The position numbers and the translations under genes are program-made. The notes beneath the pieces are model-generated. The model did no database searches. It had not been told where the DNA came from and saw only the letters and a program-made list of their open reading frames with translations. A stretch of DNA of 64,000 nucleotides from Stenotrophomonas terrae (lineage in GTDB: Bacteria > Pseudomonadota > Gammaproteobacteria > Xanthomonadales > Xanthomonadaceae): positions 1-64,000 of the forward strand of contig NZ_LDJJ01000031.1 of NCBI RefSeq assembly GCF_001431465.1, read 5' to 3'. Of this stretch, positions 35,057-43,461 are shown piece after piece. Every line of letters begins with the position of its first letter. The stretch's first letter is position 1.

Positions 35057-36442
35057 TCAATTGGGTTTGCGTTGAACGCGCGCGCTCCAACCCAGCAAGG
35101 GCCCTGTCATCGCCGTGGTCACCAGTGCCATTACCACCAGCACCGCAAACAGGCGGTCGCCCAGCAAGCCAAGTTCATAACCGAGGTTGAGCACGACCAG
35201 CTCCATCAGGCCGCGCGTGTTCATCAATACGCCCAGCCGCATTGCGTCCGGCACCGGCATGCCAGCGCTACGCGCGGCAGCGAAGGTGCCAATCAACTTG
35301 CCAGCGGCGGCAACCGCAGTCACCAGCACGCAAAGCCATACGTCAGTTATCTGCAGCGCGTCGGCTCGCAGGCGCAAACCGGTCATGGCAAAGAACAGGG
35401 GCAGCAGCAGGGTGGCCGCCAGCGGTTCCACCTTGCTGATGATCAGCTCGCGCAGCTGCGCATTGGAAGAAGCTGCCGCACCGGCTGCAAACGCGCCGAA
35501 CAAGGCGTGGATGCCCAGGTATTCGGTCAACAATGCGCTGGCCAGGGTCAGCAACACCATGCCCAGCAACCAAGCGCCTTCTCGGCCGGCGATGATCGTC
35601 TGCCGGGCAAACCAGGGCCGCACAAGGCCGAGCATCACGACGATGAAAGCCGTCACACAGGCCAGGTTGAAAGCCGCTGTTCCCCATCCTGTCGCCTGGA
35701 TGGCACTGACGATCAGCGCCAACATGCACCAGGCCGTGGCATCACCCAGCGCCGCGCAGGCGATGGCGGTCTGCCCCAGTGGGCTATGAGTCATGCCGCG
35801 GTCGGCAAGAATGCGCAGCAGCACCGGAAAGGCGGTAATGCTCAGCGATATGCCGATGAACAATGCAAAAGGAGTGAACCCCACGCCCGCTGGTCCATGC
35901 GCCGGATACAGGTAGATCGCCAGCAGCACACCGCACAGAAAGGGCACGGCAATGCCGGCATGACTCACCGCAACAGCAAATCTGCGCCGGCCGCGCAGCC
36001 TGCCCAGATCCAATTCCACGCCGGCAACCAGCAGGAACATCAAGACCCCCAGCTGGCTGATCAGACTCAGCGGCCCCAGCGAACTGGGCGGGAACAACGC
36101 AGCCTGCGCCTGCGGCAACAGCGCGCCGAACAGCAAGGGGCCCATCATCAGACCGGCGGCCATCTCACCAATGACCGCCGGCTGGCCAAACCAACGCAAC
36201 AACCGTCCCATGCCCTTGGCGACCAGCAGCAGCACCAGCAGCTGCAATAGAAACAGGCCAAGCGCGGAATGTGGCTGCAAGGCCGATGAAGTCGCTTGGG
36301 CCACGTGCCGCACCGGCGCTGCCAGATCCATCCCGGCACGACCAGCCAACAACAGCGCAAGCAGCATCGGCAGCCCCGCCCAACCGAGATAGAGCAACAC
36401 CCAACGCAACCGTGAAGCGGGACGAGGCGTGTCTGCGTCCAT
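35057..36442 (-). CDS. CPA2-family cation:proton antiporter (Kef-type)
   Basis: This 461-residue membrane protein has about 12-13 spans. The Na+/H+ exchanger domain includes GQPAVIGEMAAGLMMGPLLFG, LGVLMFLLVAGVELDLGRLRG, ALGDATAWCMLA (the ion-binding Asp region) and LMNTRGLMELVVLNLGYELG, as in KefB/GerN-type antiporters. No C-terminal nucleotide-binding (TrkA-N) domain follows, so it is the short form without KefC-like NAD gating. Whether it moves K+ or Na+ cannot be told from sequence. It is followed by the RidA-like gene. Confidence 0.92.
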   Translation of the reverse strand: MDADTPRPASRLRWVLLYLGWAGLPMLLALLLAGRAGMDLAAPVRHVAQATSSALQPHSALGLFLLQLLVLLLVAKGMGRLLRWFGQPAVIGEMAAGLMMGPLLFGALLPQAQAALFPPSSLGPLSLISQLGVLMFLLVAGVELDLGRLRGRRRFAVAVSHAGIAVPFLCGVLLAIYLYPAHGPAGVGFTPFALFIGISLSITAFPVLLRILADRGMTHSPLGQTAIACAALGDATAWCMLALIVSAIQATGWGTAAFNLACVTAFIVVMLGLVRPWFARQTIIAGREGAWLLGMVLLTLASALLTEYLGIHALFGAFAAGAAASSNAQLRELIISKVEPLAATLLLPLFFAMTGLRLRADALQITDVWLCVLVTAVAAAGKLIGTFAAARSAGMPVPDAMRLGVLMNTRGLMELVVLNLGYELGLLGDRLFAVLVVMALVTTAMTGPLLGWSARVQRKPN

Positions 36443-36540
36443 GAACTCCCCCTGTTGTCAGCCCGCGATCATAAGCCCCGCAGGCCGCCCCGCGACACAC
36501 GGCCCCATGGCCCGCAGGTGGCGGGCCGCAGGGTCATCGC

Positions 36541-38226
36541 TCAGCCCGCCAGCGCCTGCTCATGCACGCCAGCCACGGCGCGGCCGGAAGGATCGGCCAT
36601 GCTGGCAAAGCTGGCATCCCAGGCAATCGCCGCCGGCGACGAGCAGGCAATCGACTTGCCGCCCGGCACGGTCTCCGAGGCCGCATGGCTGGGGAAGAAC
36701 TGCTCGAACACGTGGCGGTAGTAGTACGCCTCCTTGGTCTGCGGCGGGTTGTGCGGGAAGCGCTTGTCGGCCGCTGCCAGTACGCGGTCGCTAACCTGGG
36801 CTTCGGCATGCGCCTTCAACCCATCGATCCAGCCGTAGCCGACGCCATCACTGAACTGCTCCTTCTGCCGCCACAGGATTTCCTTCGGCAGATAGCCTTC
36901 GAAGGCTTCGCGCAGCACGGCTTTCTCGATGCGCCCGCTGGCCTTGTCGACCATCTTGTGGCGCGCATCCATCTTCATCGCCACGTCCAGGAATTCGCGA
37001 TCCAGGAACGGCACGCGCGGCTCCACGCCCCAGGCCATCATCGACTTGTTGGCGCGCAGGCAGTCGTAGTTGTTCAGTGCGTCGAGCTTGCGCACCAGCT
37101 CTTCGTGGAACTCGCGCGCGTTTGGTGCCTTGTGGAAGTACAGATAGCCGCCGAAGATTTCATCGCTGCCTTCGCCGGACAGCACCATTTTCACACCCAT
37201 CGCCTTGATGCGCCGCGCCAGCAGGAACATCGGCGTCGATGCGCGGATGGTGGTGACGTCATAGGTCTCGACGTGACGGATCACTTCCGGCAGGGCGTCC
37301 AGGCCTTCCTCGAAGGTGTATTCGAAACCGTGATGCACGGTGCCCAGCATTTCCGCCGCCACCTTGGCCGCGGCCAGGTCCGGCGAGCCCTTCAGGCCGA
37401 TGGCAAAGCTGTGCAGGCGCGGCCACCAGGCCTCGCTCTGGCCGTCATCCTCGATGCGGTGACGCGCATAGCGTGCAGCAACCGCCGCCACCAGCGACGA
37501 GTCCAGACCGCCGGACAGCAATACGCCGTACGGTACATCGGTCATCAACTGGCGATGCACGGCGCGTTCAAAGGCTTCACGCAATTCGGCCAGCGACACG
37601 TCCACACCTTCAACCGCCTCGTACTCGCGCCACGGGCGCTCGTAATACTTGCTCAGCGTATCGGTGCTGCTGTCATACCAGTGACCGGGCGGGAACTGCG
37701 CCACGTCGGCACAGGTATCGGACAGCGACTTCATCTCCGAGGCCACGCACAGCCGGCCCTGCTTGTCGTGGCCCCAGTACAGCGGCACCACGCCGATCGG
37801 GTCGCGGGCGATGATCACGCGCTGCTTGGCGCGGTCCCACAGGGCAAACGCGAAGATGCCGTTGAGCCTGTTCAGATACGAGGCCGGCTCATCTTCGCGG
37901 TACAGCGCGTTGATCACTTCACAGTCCGAACCGGTCTGGAAAGCATAGGGCTGGGTCAGCTCCTTCTTCAGCTCCTGATGGTTGTAGATCTCGCCGTTGA
38001 CCGCCAGCGCCAGCTGGCCATCGTCCGACAACAGCGGCTGCGAGCCGCCGGCCGGGTCGACGATGGCCAGGCGTTCGTGCACCAGGATGGCGCCGTCATC
38101 AACGTAGACGCCGCTCCAGTCCGGGCCGCGATGGCGTTGGCGCTGGGATTGTTCAAGCGCCTGCCGACGCAGCGCCTGCAGGTCGTCACCGGGTTGCAGG
38201 CCAAAAATGCCGAAGATGGAACACAT
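36541..38226 (-). CDS. asnB: Asparagine synthetase B (glutamine-hydrolysing)
   Basis: This 561-residue enzyme makes asparagine from aspartate, ATP and glutamine. The N-terminal class II glutaminase domain (about 1-200) starts with the nucleophile Cys2 (MCSIFGIFG), followed by RHRGPDWSG and VNGEIYNHQEL. The synthetase domain has the ATP-binding loop LLSGGLDSSLVAA (about residues 233-245) and LSGEGSDEIFGGY. The ATG at 38226 has AGGAG 8 bases ahead. The frame is open further upstream but has no family sequence. A terminator and an Asn-rich leader reading frame lie just upstream, indicating control by asparagine-dependent attenuation. Confidence 0.96.
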   Translation of the reverse strand: MCSIFGIFGLQPGDDLQALRRQALEQSQRQRHRGPDWSGVYVDDGAILVHERLAIVDPAGGSQPLLSDDGQLALAVNGEIYNHQELKKELTQPYAFQTGSDCEVINALYREDEPASYLNRLNGIFAFALWDRAKQRVIIARDPIGVVPLYWGHDKQGRLCVASEMKSLSDTCADVAQFPPGHWYDSSTDTLSKYYERPWREYEAVEGVDVSLAELREAFERAVHRQLMTDVPYGVLLSGGLDSSLVAAVAARYARHRIEDDGQSEAWWPRLHSFAIGLKGSPDLAAAKVAAEMLGTVHHGFEYTFEEGLDALPEVIRHVETYDVTTIRASTPMFLLARRIKAMGVKMVLSGEGSDEIFGGYLYFHKAPNAREFHEELVRKLDALNNYDCLRANKSMMAWGVEPRVPFLDREFLDVAMKMDARHKMVDKASGRIEKAVLREAFEGYLPKEILWRQKEQFSDGVGYGWIDGLKAHAEAQVSDRVLAAADKRFPHNPPQTKEAYYYRHVFEQFFPSHAASETVPGGKSIACSSPAAIAWDASFASMADPSGRAVAGVHEQALAG

Positions 38227-38308
38227 GGGAAAGCTCCTGGGTTGTGTGGGGACAAACAGTCGAAGCAACGGCTTGAAGACCAGCCGCTTGGTGTTCCCGC
38301 CCGGCCAT

Positions 38309-38339
38309 AAAAAAACCCGCATCGGCCGATGCGGGTTTT
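38309..38339 (-). terminator. Attenuator terminator in the asnB leader
   Basis: On the minus strand a perfect 14-base arm pair (38339-38326 with 38325-38312) has a GC-rich core, CCCGCATCGG with CCGATGCGGG, and is followed by seven T residues (38315-38309). It lies 82 bases upstream of the asnB ATG and 26 bases after the leader-peptide stop. It would end transcription before asnB unless its 5' arm is captured by TGCGGG at 38388-38383. Confidence 0.85.
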
Positions 38340-38365
38340 CTGGTGTCCTGAGCGTGTTGCCTGTT

Positions 38366-38464
38366 CTAGCTCTGGTCGCAGTCCCGCAGTGGCCGCGCAC
38401 GATTATTCGCGCGCAGATTATTGCGGTTGTTATTGTTGACGGCGGTGGCCAGGAACGAGGACAT
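38366..38464 (-). CDS. Asn-rich leader peptide of asnB
   Basis: A 32-codon frame starts at the ATG at 38464 and stops at TAG 38368-38366. It contains eight Asn codons in the stretch NNNNRNNLRANN (residues 10-21), which is 25 percent of the peptide in a genome where Asn is rare. The segment CCGCA (38426-38422) inside the Asn run can pair with TGCGG (38388-38384) just after it, and TGCGGG (38388-38383) can instead pair with CCCGCA (38335-38330), the terminator 5' arm. This is the 1:2, 2:3, 3:4 logic of trp/his attenuators. The ribosome-binding site is weak (AGGGA about 12 bases upstream). Too short for ordinary gene finders. Confidence 0.78.
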   Translation of the reverse strand: MSSFLATAVNNNNRNNLRANNRARPLRDCDQS

Positions 38465-38581
38465 GCGCTGACCGTATCCCTGTTTCGGCGGCCGCGCAAC
38501 TGTTGCTTTGGCAACCGATTCAGCAGCCGGGCCGGCGCGCTCCGCGATAATCGCCGGCCCTCTGCCCGGACGAGCTGCTGG

Positions 38582-39478
38582 ATGCCCCGCCCCACACCCC
38601 GCCTGCTGCTATACGCACTGCCCCTGTTTACCCTGCTCGGTTGCGCGACGGCGCCCGCCAGCCGCCCGCCCAGCGCAACCGAGCGCGATGCGTTGACCGC
38701 TGCCGCCGATGGCCAGTTCGATTCGGCCCTGCGGGTCGCCAGGATGTACCAGGCATGGAACGACCCTCGCGCACTGGATTGGTATGCGCGCGCAGCGGCG
38801 ACAACACCGCGCACCCACCGCAGCACCAGCGCCGAGGAACAACTGGGTACGTTCTGGGAGCGAGGCCGGCTGGACAGCAGCGACGAACCCCAGAAGCCTG
38901 AGGATGTGCGTTTCAAGCCATCACCACGCAAGGCTCTGCGCTGGTACCACAGTGCCGCCTACCACGGCTCACCGTATGCCATGCATGATCTGGCGCGCTG
39001 GTACGAACGCCAGGGCGACATGGCCGGCGCACTGCGCTGGCGGCTGCGCTCGGCGGTGTACATGCGCGAGTTGTACAAGCTGGACGCGCTGCGCGGGGCC
39101 ACCCGCGCCTCGACCGAAGCGGCACGTCTTGCCGGCGACCGGCCGTCCACCAACGCCGCCATCGCTCGCATCCAGCGCCTCGCTGCTCGCGGTGATGCCG
39201 AGGCACAGGTCGACCTTGGCACCCTGCATGAAGCCGGCATCGGCATACCCCAGGATATGAGCGAGGCGCTGCGCTGGTACCAACGCGCCGGCGAACAAGG
39301 CAATGTCTACGGCCAGTACTTCAGCGGGCTGGCGCTGGGTCGCGGCAGCAAGGGCCTGCAGAAGGATGAGGCTGCAGCAGCGGCATGGTTCGCACGCGCC
39401 AATGCGCAGGAGTTCTACCTTGCCGATGAATCGTATTGGCGCAAAGCCATCGCGCCACCGTTCTTCATCTTCGAATAG
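38582..39478 (+). CDS. Sel1-repeat lipoprotein
   Basis: This 298-residue exported protein has a lipoprotein signal with lipobox LLGC (about residues 13-20). At least two Sel1/TPR-like units are visible: ALRWYHSAAYHGSPYAMHDLARWYE near residues 120-144, and AQVDLGTLHEAGIGIPQDMSEALRWYQRAGEQGN with GQYFSGLALGRG in the last third. Such proteins usually act as scaffolds in the envelope. The start is the ATG at 38582. It is transcribed away from asnB, so the two share an upstream region. The function is not known. Confidence 0.82.
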   Translation: MPRPTPRLLLYALPLFTLLGCATAPASRPPSATERDALTAAADGQFDSALRVARMYQAWNDPRALDWYARAAATTPRTHRSTSAEEQLGTFWERGRLDSSDEPQKPEDVRFKPSPRKALRWYHSAAYHGSPYAMHDLARWYERQGDMAGALRWRLRSAVYMRELYKLDALRGATRASTEAARLAGDRPSTNAAIARIQRLAARGDAEAQVDLGTLHEAGIGIPQDMSEALRWYQRAGEQGNVYGQYFSGLALGRGSKGLQKDEAAAAAWFARANAQEFYLADESYWRKAIAPPFFIFE

Positions 39479-39575
39479 CGCATACCGCCCGGTACACATA
39501 AGCCGCGCTGCGACATGACTGCTCCGGCCCAGCAATGTCGCGCAGAATCACCCGCTTGCACCCGCAGAGTTGAAC

Positions 39576-40262
39576 ATGACCAGCACCGCCACTTTCCGCG
39601 AAGAAACCATCGACCGCACACGCATGCAGCAGATCATCCGCGCGCATCCACGCGCGGCGGTGTTCGAGTCCTGCATCTTGGACGAAGGCGATTTCTCGCG
39701 CCTGGACATGGACGGCTACCGGTTCAACCAGTGCTCGTTGAGCCGCGCAAACTGGCTGGCGGCGTCACTGGAAGAAAGCCGATGGCAGAAGTGCCGGGGC
39801 AGCAACTGCGACTTCAGCTCGGCCCAGCTCAGTGATTCGCGCTTCGATCACTGCGACCTCAACAACAGCTTCTGGCGCCGCGCCACGCTGTCGTCGGTGC
39901 AGTTCAAGGATTGCAAACTGACCGGCGCGCACCTGCAGGAAGTCAGCGGCTGGGCGCTGGAATTCCGCGACTGCCTGCTGGTCAGCGCCGACCTGCGCGG
40001 GCTGTCATTCCGCAAGGCGCAGCTGGAAGGCATGGATTTTTCCGATGCCGATCTCTCCGGCTGCGACTTCCGCGATGCGGTGTTCAGCGGCGGCAGCCTG
40101 CGCAACGCGCAGACCAAGCTGACCCGCTTTGAAGGCGCCGATCTGCGCGACACCGACATCAGCGGGCTCAACGTGATGGACGCGAAGTATTTCAAGAAAG
40201 CGGTGATCTCGCAGCGGCAGGCTGCAGCGGTGCTGGCTTCGTTCGGGCTGATTGTTGCTTGA
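39576..40262 (+). CDS. Pentapeptide-repeat protein, possibly Qnr/McbG-like
   Basis: This 228-residue protein is built largely of pentapeptide repeats of the A(D/N)LxX type, for example SADLRGLSFRKAQLEGMDFSDADLSGCDFRDAVF, which fold as a right-handed four-sided helix. The end, GLNVMDAKYFKK...RQAAAVLASFGLIVA, resembles the C-terminal cap of Qnr and McbG proteins, DNA mimics that protect gyrase and topoisomerase IV. This likeness is by eye only, and many pentapeptide proteins have other roles. The ATG at 39576 (MTSTATF) is preferred to the upstream TTG. Stand-alone gene. Confidence 0.75.
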   Translation: MTSTATFREETIDRTRMQQIIRAHPRAAVFESCILDEGDFSRLDMDGYRFNQCSLSRANWLAASLEESRWQKCRGSNCDFSSAQLSDSRFDHCDLNNSFWRRATLSSVQFKDCKLTGAHLQEVSGWALEFRDCLLVSADLRGLSFRKAQLEGMDFSDADLSGCDFRDAVFSGGSLRNAQTKLTRFEGADLRDTDISGLNVMDAKYFKKAVISQRQAAAVLASFGLIVA

Positions 40263-40495
40263 GTGGGTTCACGCCACGAAGACTATTGGTCCGGAATGCA
40301 GGTGCCGGAAGCAAGTTGGGTATGACTTTCCTTTGAGAATTGCCACCACTCAGGCGTAGATATCCCCAACACATCAGAGCAAAGAATCGCCATATGCGCC
40401 CACGGACGGGTGGATTTTGGAGTCACAGGATGTGGAACTACAGGATCCCTGTCTGCGGGCTCGTCGCACTCTGCCTTACGATGCCCCTCGCCTCT

Positions 40496-43420
40496 TCAAT
40501 CGAACTTCTCGCTACGCGCTCCATCCGCCTCTTCCGCCAGCACGGCGATCTGTACGCGATTGCGTCCGCCCCGCTTGCCTCGATAAAGCGCCTGATCAGC
40601 GCAACGCACCAAGGCCATCGGGTCCTCCTCCAGTACAGGAATGCAGACCGCAACGCCGATACTGATGGTCACCCGCTGCCCTGCCGCGCCGGTGACCTGC
40701 TCCACCGCGCTGCGCAGGCGCTCGCCACGCGCCAGCGCCGCCTGCTGGTCGCAGCCGGGCAGGATCAGCACGAATTCCTCGCCGCCGTAACGTGCGACCA
40801 GTTCATCTGCGCCCGACACCTGTGCGGCCAGCGTCTGCGCGACACGGCGCAACTGCAGGTCACCGGTGTGATGCCCATGGGTGTCGTTGAACTGCTTGAA
40901 ATGATCGACATCGATCATCATCACCGCCAGCGGCTGCTGCAACTTTGCGCAAAGCTGCCATGCACGCGGCAGCGCCTTCTCCATTGCATGCCGGTTGGCG
41001 ATACCGGTGAGCCCGTCGGTTATCGCCAGCAACGAAAGGCGTGCGTTGGCGCTCTGCAGCTCGGCCGTACGTTCACCGATCTTCTGTTCCAGCAGGCGGT
41101 TGCGCGCGTTGACGGCGCGGGTGCGCAGGCGCACTACCATCAGCACGAACAACACGCCTGCGGCAGCAAAGGCCGCCAGAACCCAGCCGCGTTGATACCA
41201 GAATGGCGCCACCTGCAGCTGATAACCTACTGCTTCCGTCGGCAGGCCACCCAACACCCGTGCCTGCAGCTGGAAGGTGTAAGCCCCGGCCGGCAAGCGT
41301 TGGTAGGTCAACTCGCGCCCGGCGGCCCAAGGCGACCAGTCGTCGTGATGGCCCAGCATGCGATAGCGGAATTCGACCTCCGGCTCCATGCTCCTTATGC
41401 CGAAGCGCAAGGCCAGGCCAGCGCCTGCCGGCAAGTGTTGCAGCGTTTGTGGTGACAGCGGCAACAACACGGGCGGGTGATCTGGCCGCTGCAACTCGAT
41501 GCGATCAAGTCGCGCCTGCGACGACGTAGCAGCGGATTCGGCAGCAGCAGGATCCAACTGCAATACGCCGTCGCGGGTGACCACGCGCAGCTGGCCATCA
41601 GCATGCAGCGCGACACCCATGAAGCCAGGTACGCGGCTATCACTGACCTGTTGCAACCCGAATGTGGCGGCCCCGGGCTTGCGCCACCACAGCTGCTTTG
41701 CCGTCCAGGCAAAGCTCCCTTGCGCGTTGTCCTCGCCCTCAAGCTCCGCCGGCGCCTGCAACCCCGTCAGCAACGGTAGTTCTGCGACCACAAACTGCTC
41801 GCCCTGCAAGCGCTGCACCTGCCCGGCTGAGATCGCATAAAGCACGCCATCACTGCGGAACAGATGCGTGCCTTGCCCCGCAGCAACCGGCAGTCCCTGC
41901 GCCGCCCCATAGCGTTGATCGGTGAGCAATTGACCGCTATCGGGATTGAAACGCCAGCGGCGCGCGCCACCACCCGCGTCACCGGCCCATAGCTCGCCAG
42001 CCGCAAGTTCGTACAGGCCGTCTACCGCCTTGATATTGGTTTTCCATTGCGCCGCCACCTGCCAACGCTCATCGCGCTGGCCAAGCACGATGATCCTGTC
42101 TTTGGCCAGGGCAAACATCCGTCGGCTGTCGAACGCCGAAGGCAGCAGCTTGATGACACTGTCGCCCAATACCGCTGCCAGCAGAGGCCGAGGCTGCGTC
42201 TGCCCGGGATCCAGCACCGACAGCCCATAGCGATCACCGATCAGCAGGCCGGCGCTGGTGCCCTCCAGGGCGAACGTTTCCAGGTCACGGTGTGGCCACT
42301 GCTGTTGCGAGAACATCGGCGTCCCAGCGGCGGAAGGAGGTGCACTCCATACCCCCATGCTCGCCACCCACAAGCGACCGTCATACCAGGTGCTGTCGAA
42401 GACCCGCCCACTCAGGCCATGCAGGCGCCCAAAGCGCGTCCACGGCAGCGACCAACGCAGGCGCGCGATTCCACTCTCGCCGGATACCCACACCGCGCCT
42501 TCGCGATCCTCCACCAGGTCATACATCTCGCCCGCACAGGCAGCAAAGCTGTCGAGCAGGCGCAGGCCCGGCGAGAAGCGCATTACGGTGCCATCGAAGC
42601 TGCCCACCGCGAAGCCGCCGTCGGCCAAGGCGATGCCGGTATAAGGCTCATGCAGACGAAACGTGGCGTCAGCATCGGTATCGAGCTTGCGCAGGCGCTT
42701 GCCATCGCTGAAATGGAAGCCATCGGCAGTGGCGAACAACAGGCCACCGCGGTACGGCCAGGCAGCAGGGACACGCAGTTTCGCCAATGACTGCGTGCCC
42801 TCGACCGGCACCATTGCGTTCTTGTCCACGCGGTACAGGCCTTCGCCCGGCACACGGAAATAGATGTCATCGCCAGCTACCAGCGGGCGTGCGCGCGCGC
42901 CAACGGGAACCTGCAGCCGCGTGGTGCTGCCGTTTTTTTCCAGCACGAACAAGCCATCGGCACTCACCGCATGCACACCACGCGCGGTTTCCCCCAGCGA
43001 AAAAACCTCGACGGGCGCCTGCACCAGGCCCGCACTGGCCAGCCGCGGCAGCAGATCGACGAATCTATGGGTGCCATCTGCCCGCAACAGCAGTTTCCCG
43101 AACACGCCGGCACCGGCGACATGGATACTGCCGTCGCGTGCCAGCATGATCGAGTACACCGGCGCCTCGCCGGCTACTTCCAGCAACTCCCACACGCCGC
43201 TGCGGTAGAGCATCACCCCTTCGCCACTGGCGGCATACAGGTTGCCGGCGCGGTCAACGACCACGCCCGGGTAGGTTGGCGACGCCGGCAGCTGGTTGGC
43301 ACTGAACTGACGCAGCAACGGCAGGCCATGCATCGCGGTGGTAGCCTGCGCGAATGGCAGCACGCACCACATCAACAGCGCCATCAGCGCATGGCGGAAT
43401 CCCATTTGAACCCTGTCCAT
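40496..43420 (-). CDS. Membrane diguanylate cyclase with beta-propeller sensor and Y_Y_Y domain
   Basis: This 974-residue signalling protein has a signal peptide (about residues 10-27), a periplasmic two-component-regulator-like beta-propeller (about 35-620), a Y_Y_Y domain (about 660-730, ending FRYRMLGHHDDWSPW...YTFQLQARV), one membrane helix (about 743-762), a coiled coil and a GGDEF domain. The active site GGEEF (879-883) and the metal motif DVDHFKQFND are intact, so it should make c-di-GMP. The inhibitory RxxD site is absent (GADE at that place). The ATG at 43420 follows a G-rich ribosome-binding site. The likely input is an extracytoplasmic ligand. Confidence 0.9.
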   Translation of the reverse strand: MDRVQMGFRHALMALLMWCVLPFAQATTAMHGLPLLRQFSANQLPASPTYPGVVVDRAGNLYAASGEGVMLYRSGVWELLEVAGEAPVYSIMLARDGSIHVAGAGVFGKLLLRADGTHRFVDLLPRLASAGLVQAPVEVFSLGETARGVHAVSADGLFVLEKNGSTTRLQVPVGARARPLVAGDDIYFRVPGEGLYRVDKNAMVPVEGTQSLAKLRVPAAWPYRGGLLFATADGFHFSDGKRLRKLDTDADATFRLHEPYTGIALADGGFAVGSFDGTVMRFSPGLRLLDSFAACAGEMYDLVEDREGAVWVSGESGIARLRWSLPWTRFGRLHGLSGRVFDSTWYDGRLWVASMGVWSAPPSAAGTPMFSQQQWPHRDLETFALEGTSAGLLIGDRYGLSVLDPGQTQPRPLLAAVLGDSVIKLLPSAFDSRRMFALAKDRIIVLGQRDERWQVAAQWKTNIKAVDGLYELAAGELWAGDAGGGARRWRFNPDSGQLLTDQRYGAAQGLPVAAGQGTHLFRSDGVLYAISAGQVQRLQGEQFVVAELPLLTGLQAPAELEGEDNAQGSFAWTAKQLWWRKPGAATFGLQQVSDSRVPGFMGVALHADGQLRVVTRDGVLQLDPAAAESAATSSQARLDRIELQRPDHPPVLLPLSPQTLQHLPAGAGLALRFGIRSMEPEVEFRYRMLGHHDDWSPWAAGRELTYQRLPAGAYTFQLQARVLGGLPTEAVGYQLQVAPFWYQRGWVLAAFAAAGVLFVLMVVRLRTRAVNARNRLLEQKIGERTAELQSANARLSLLAITDGLTGIANRHAMEKALPRAWQLCAKLQQPLAVMMIDVDHFKQFNDTHGHHTGDLQLRRVAQTLAAQVSGADELVARYGGEEFVLILPGCDQQAALARGERLRSAVEQVTGAAGQRVTISIGVAVCIPVLEEDPMALVRCADQALYRGKRGGRNRVQIAVLAEEADGARSEKFD

Positions 43421-43461
43421 CCTGCCCCCCTGGCAAGATTGTGCACCTGCACCGTAACAGG

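Noticed and set aside
35072-36250. Plus-strand reading frame of about 390 codons opposite the antiporter gene
   Set aside because: Gln/His/Arg-rich antisense reading with no family features; the minus-strand frame is a clear CPA2 antiporter.
38227-38931. Extension of the asnB frame upstream
   Set aside because: It removes the N-terminal catalytic Cys2 and passes through the attenuator terminator and the divergent Sel1 gene.
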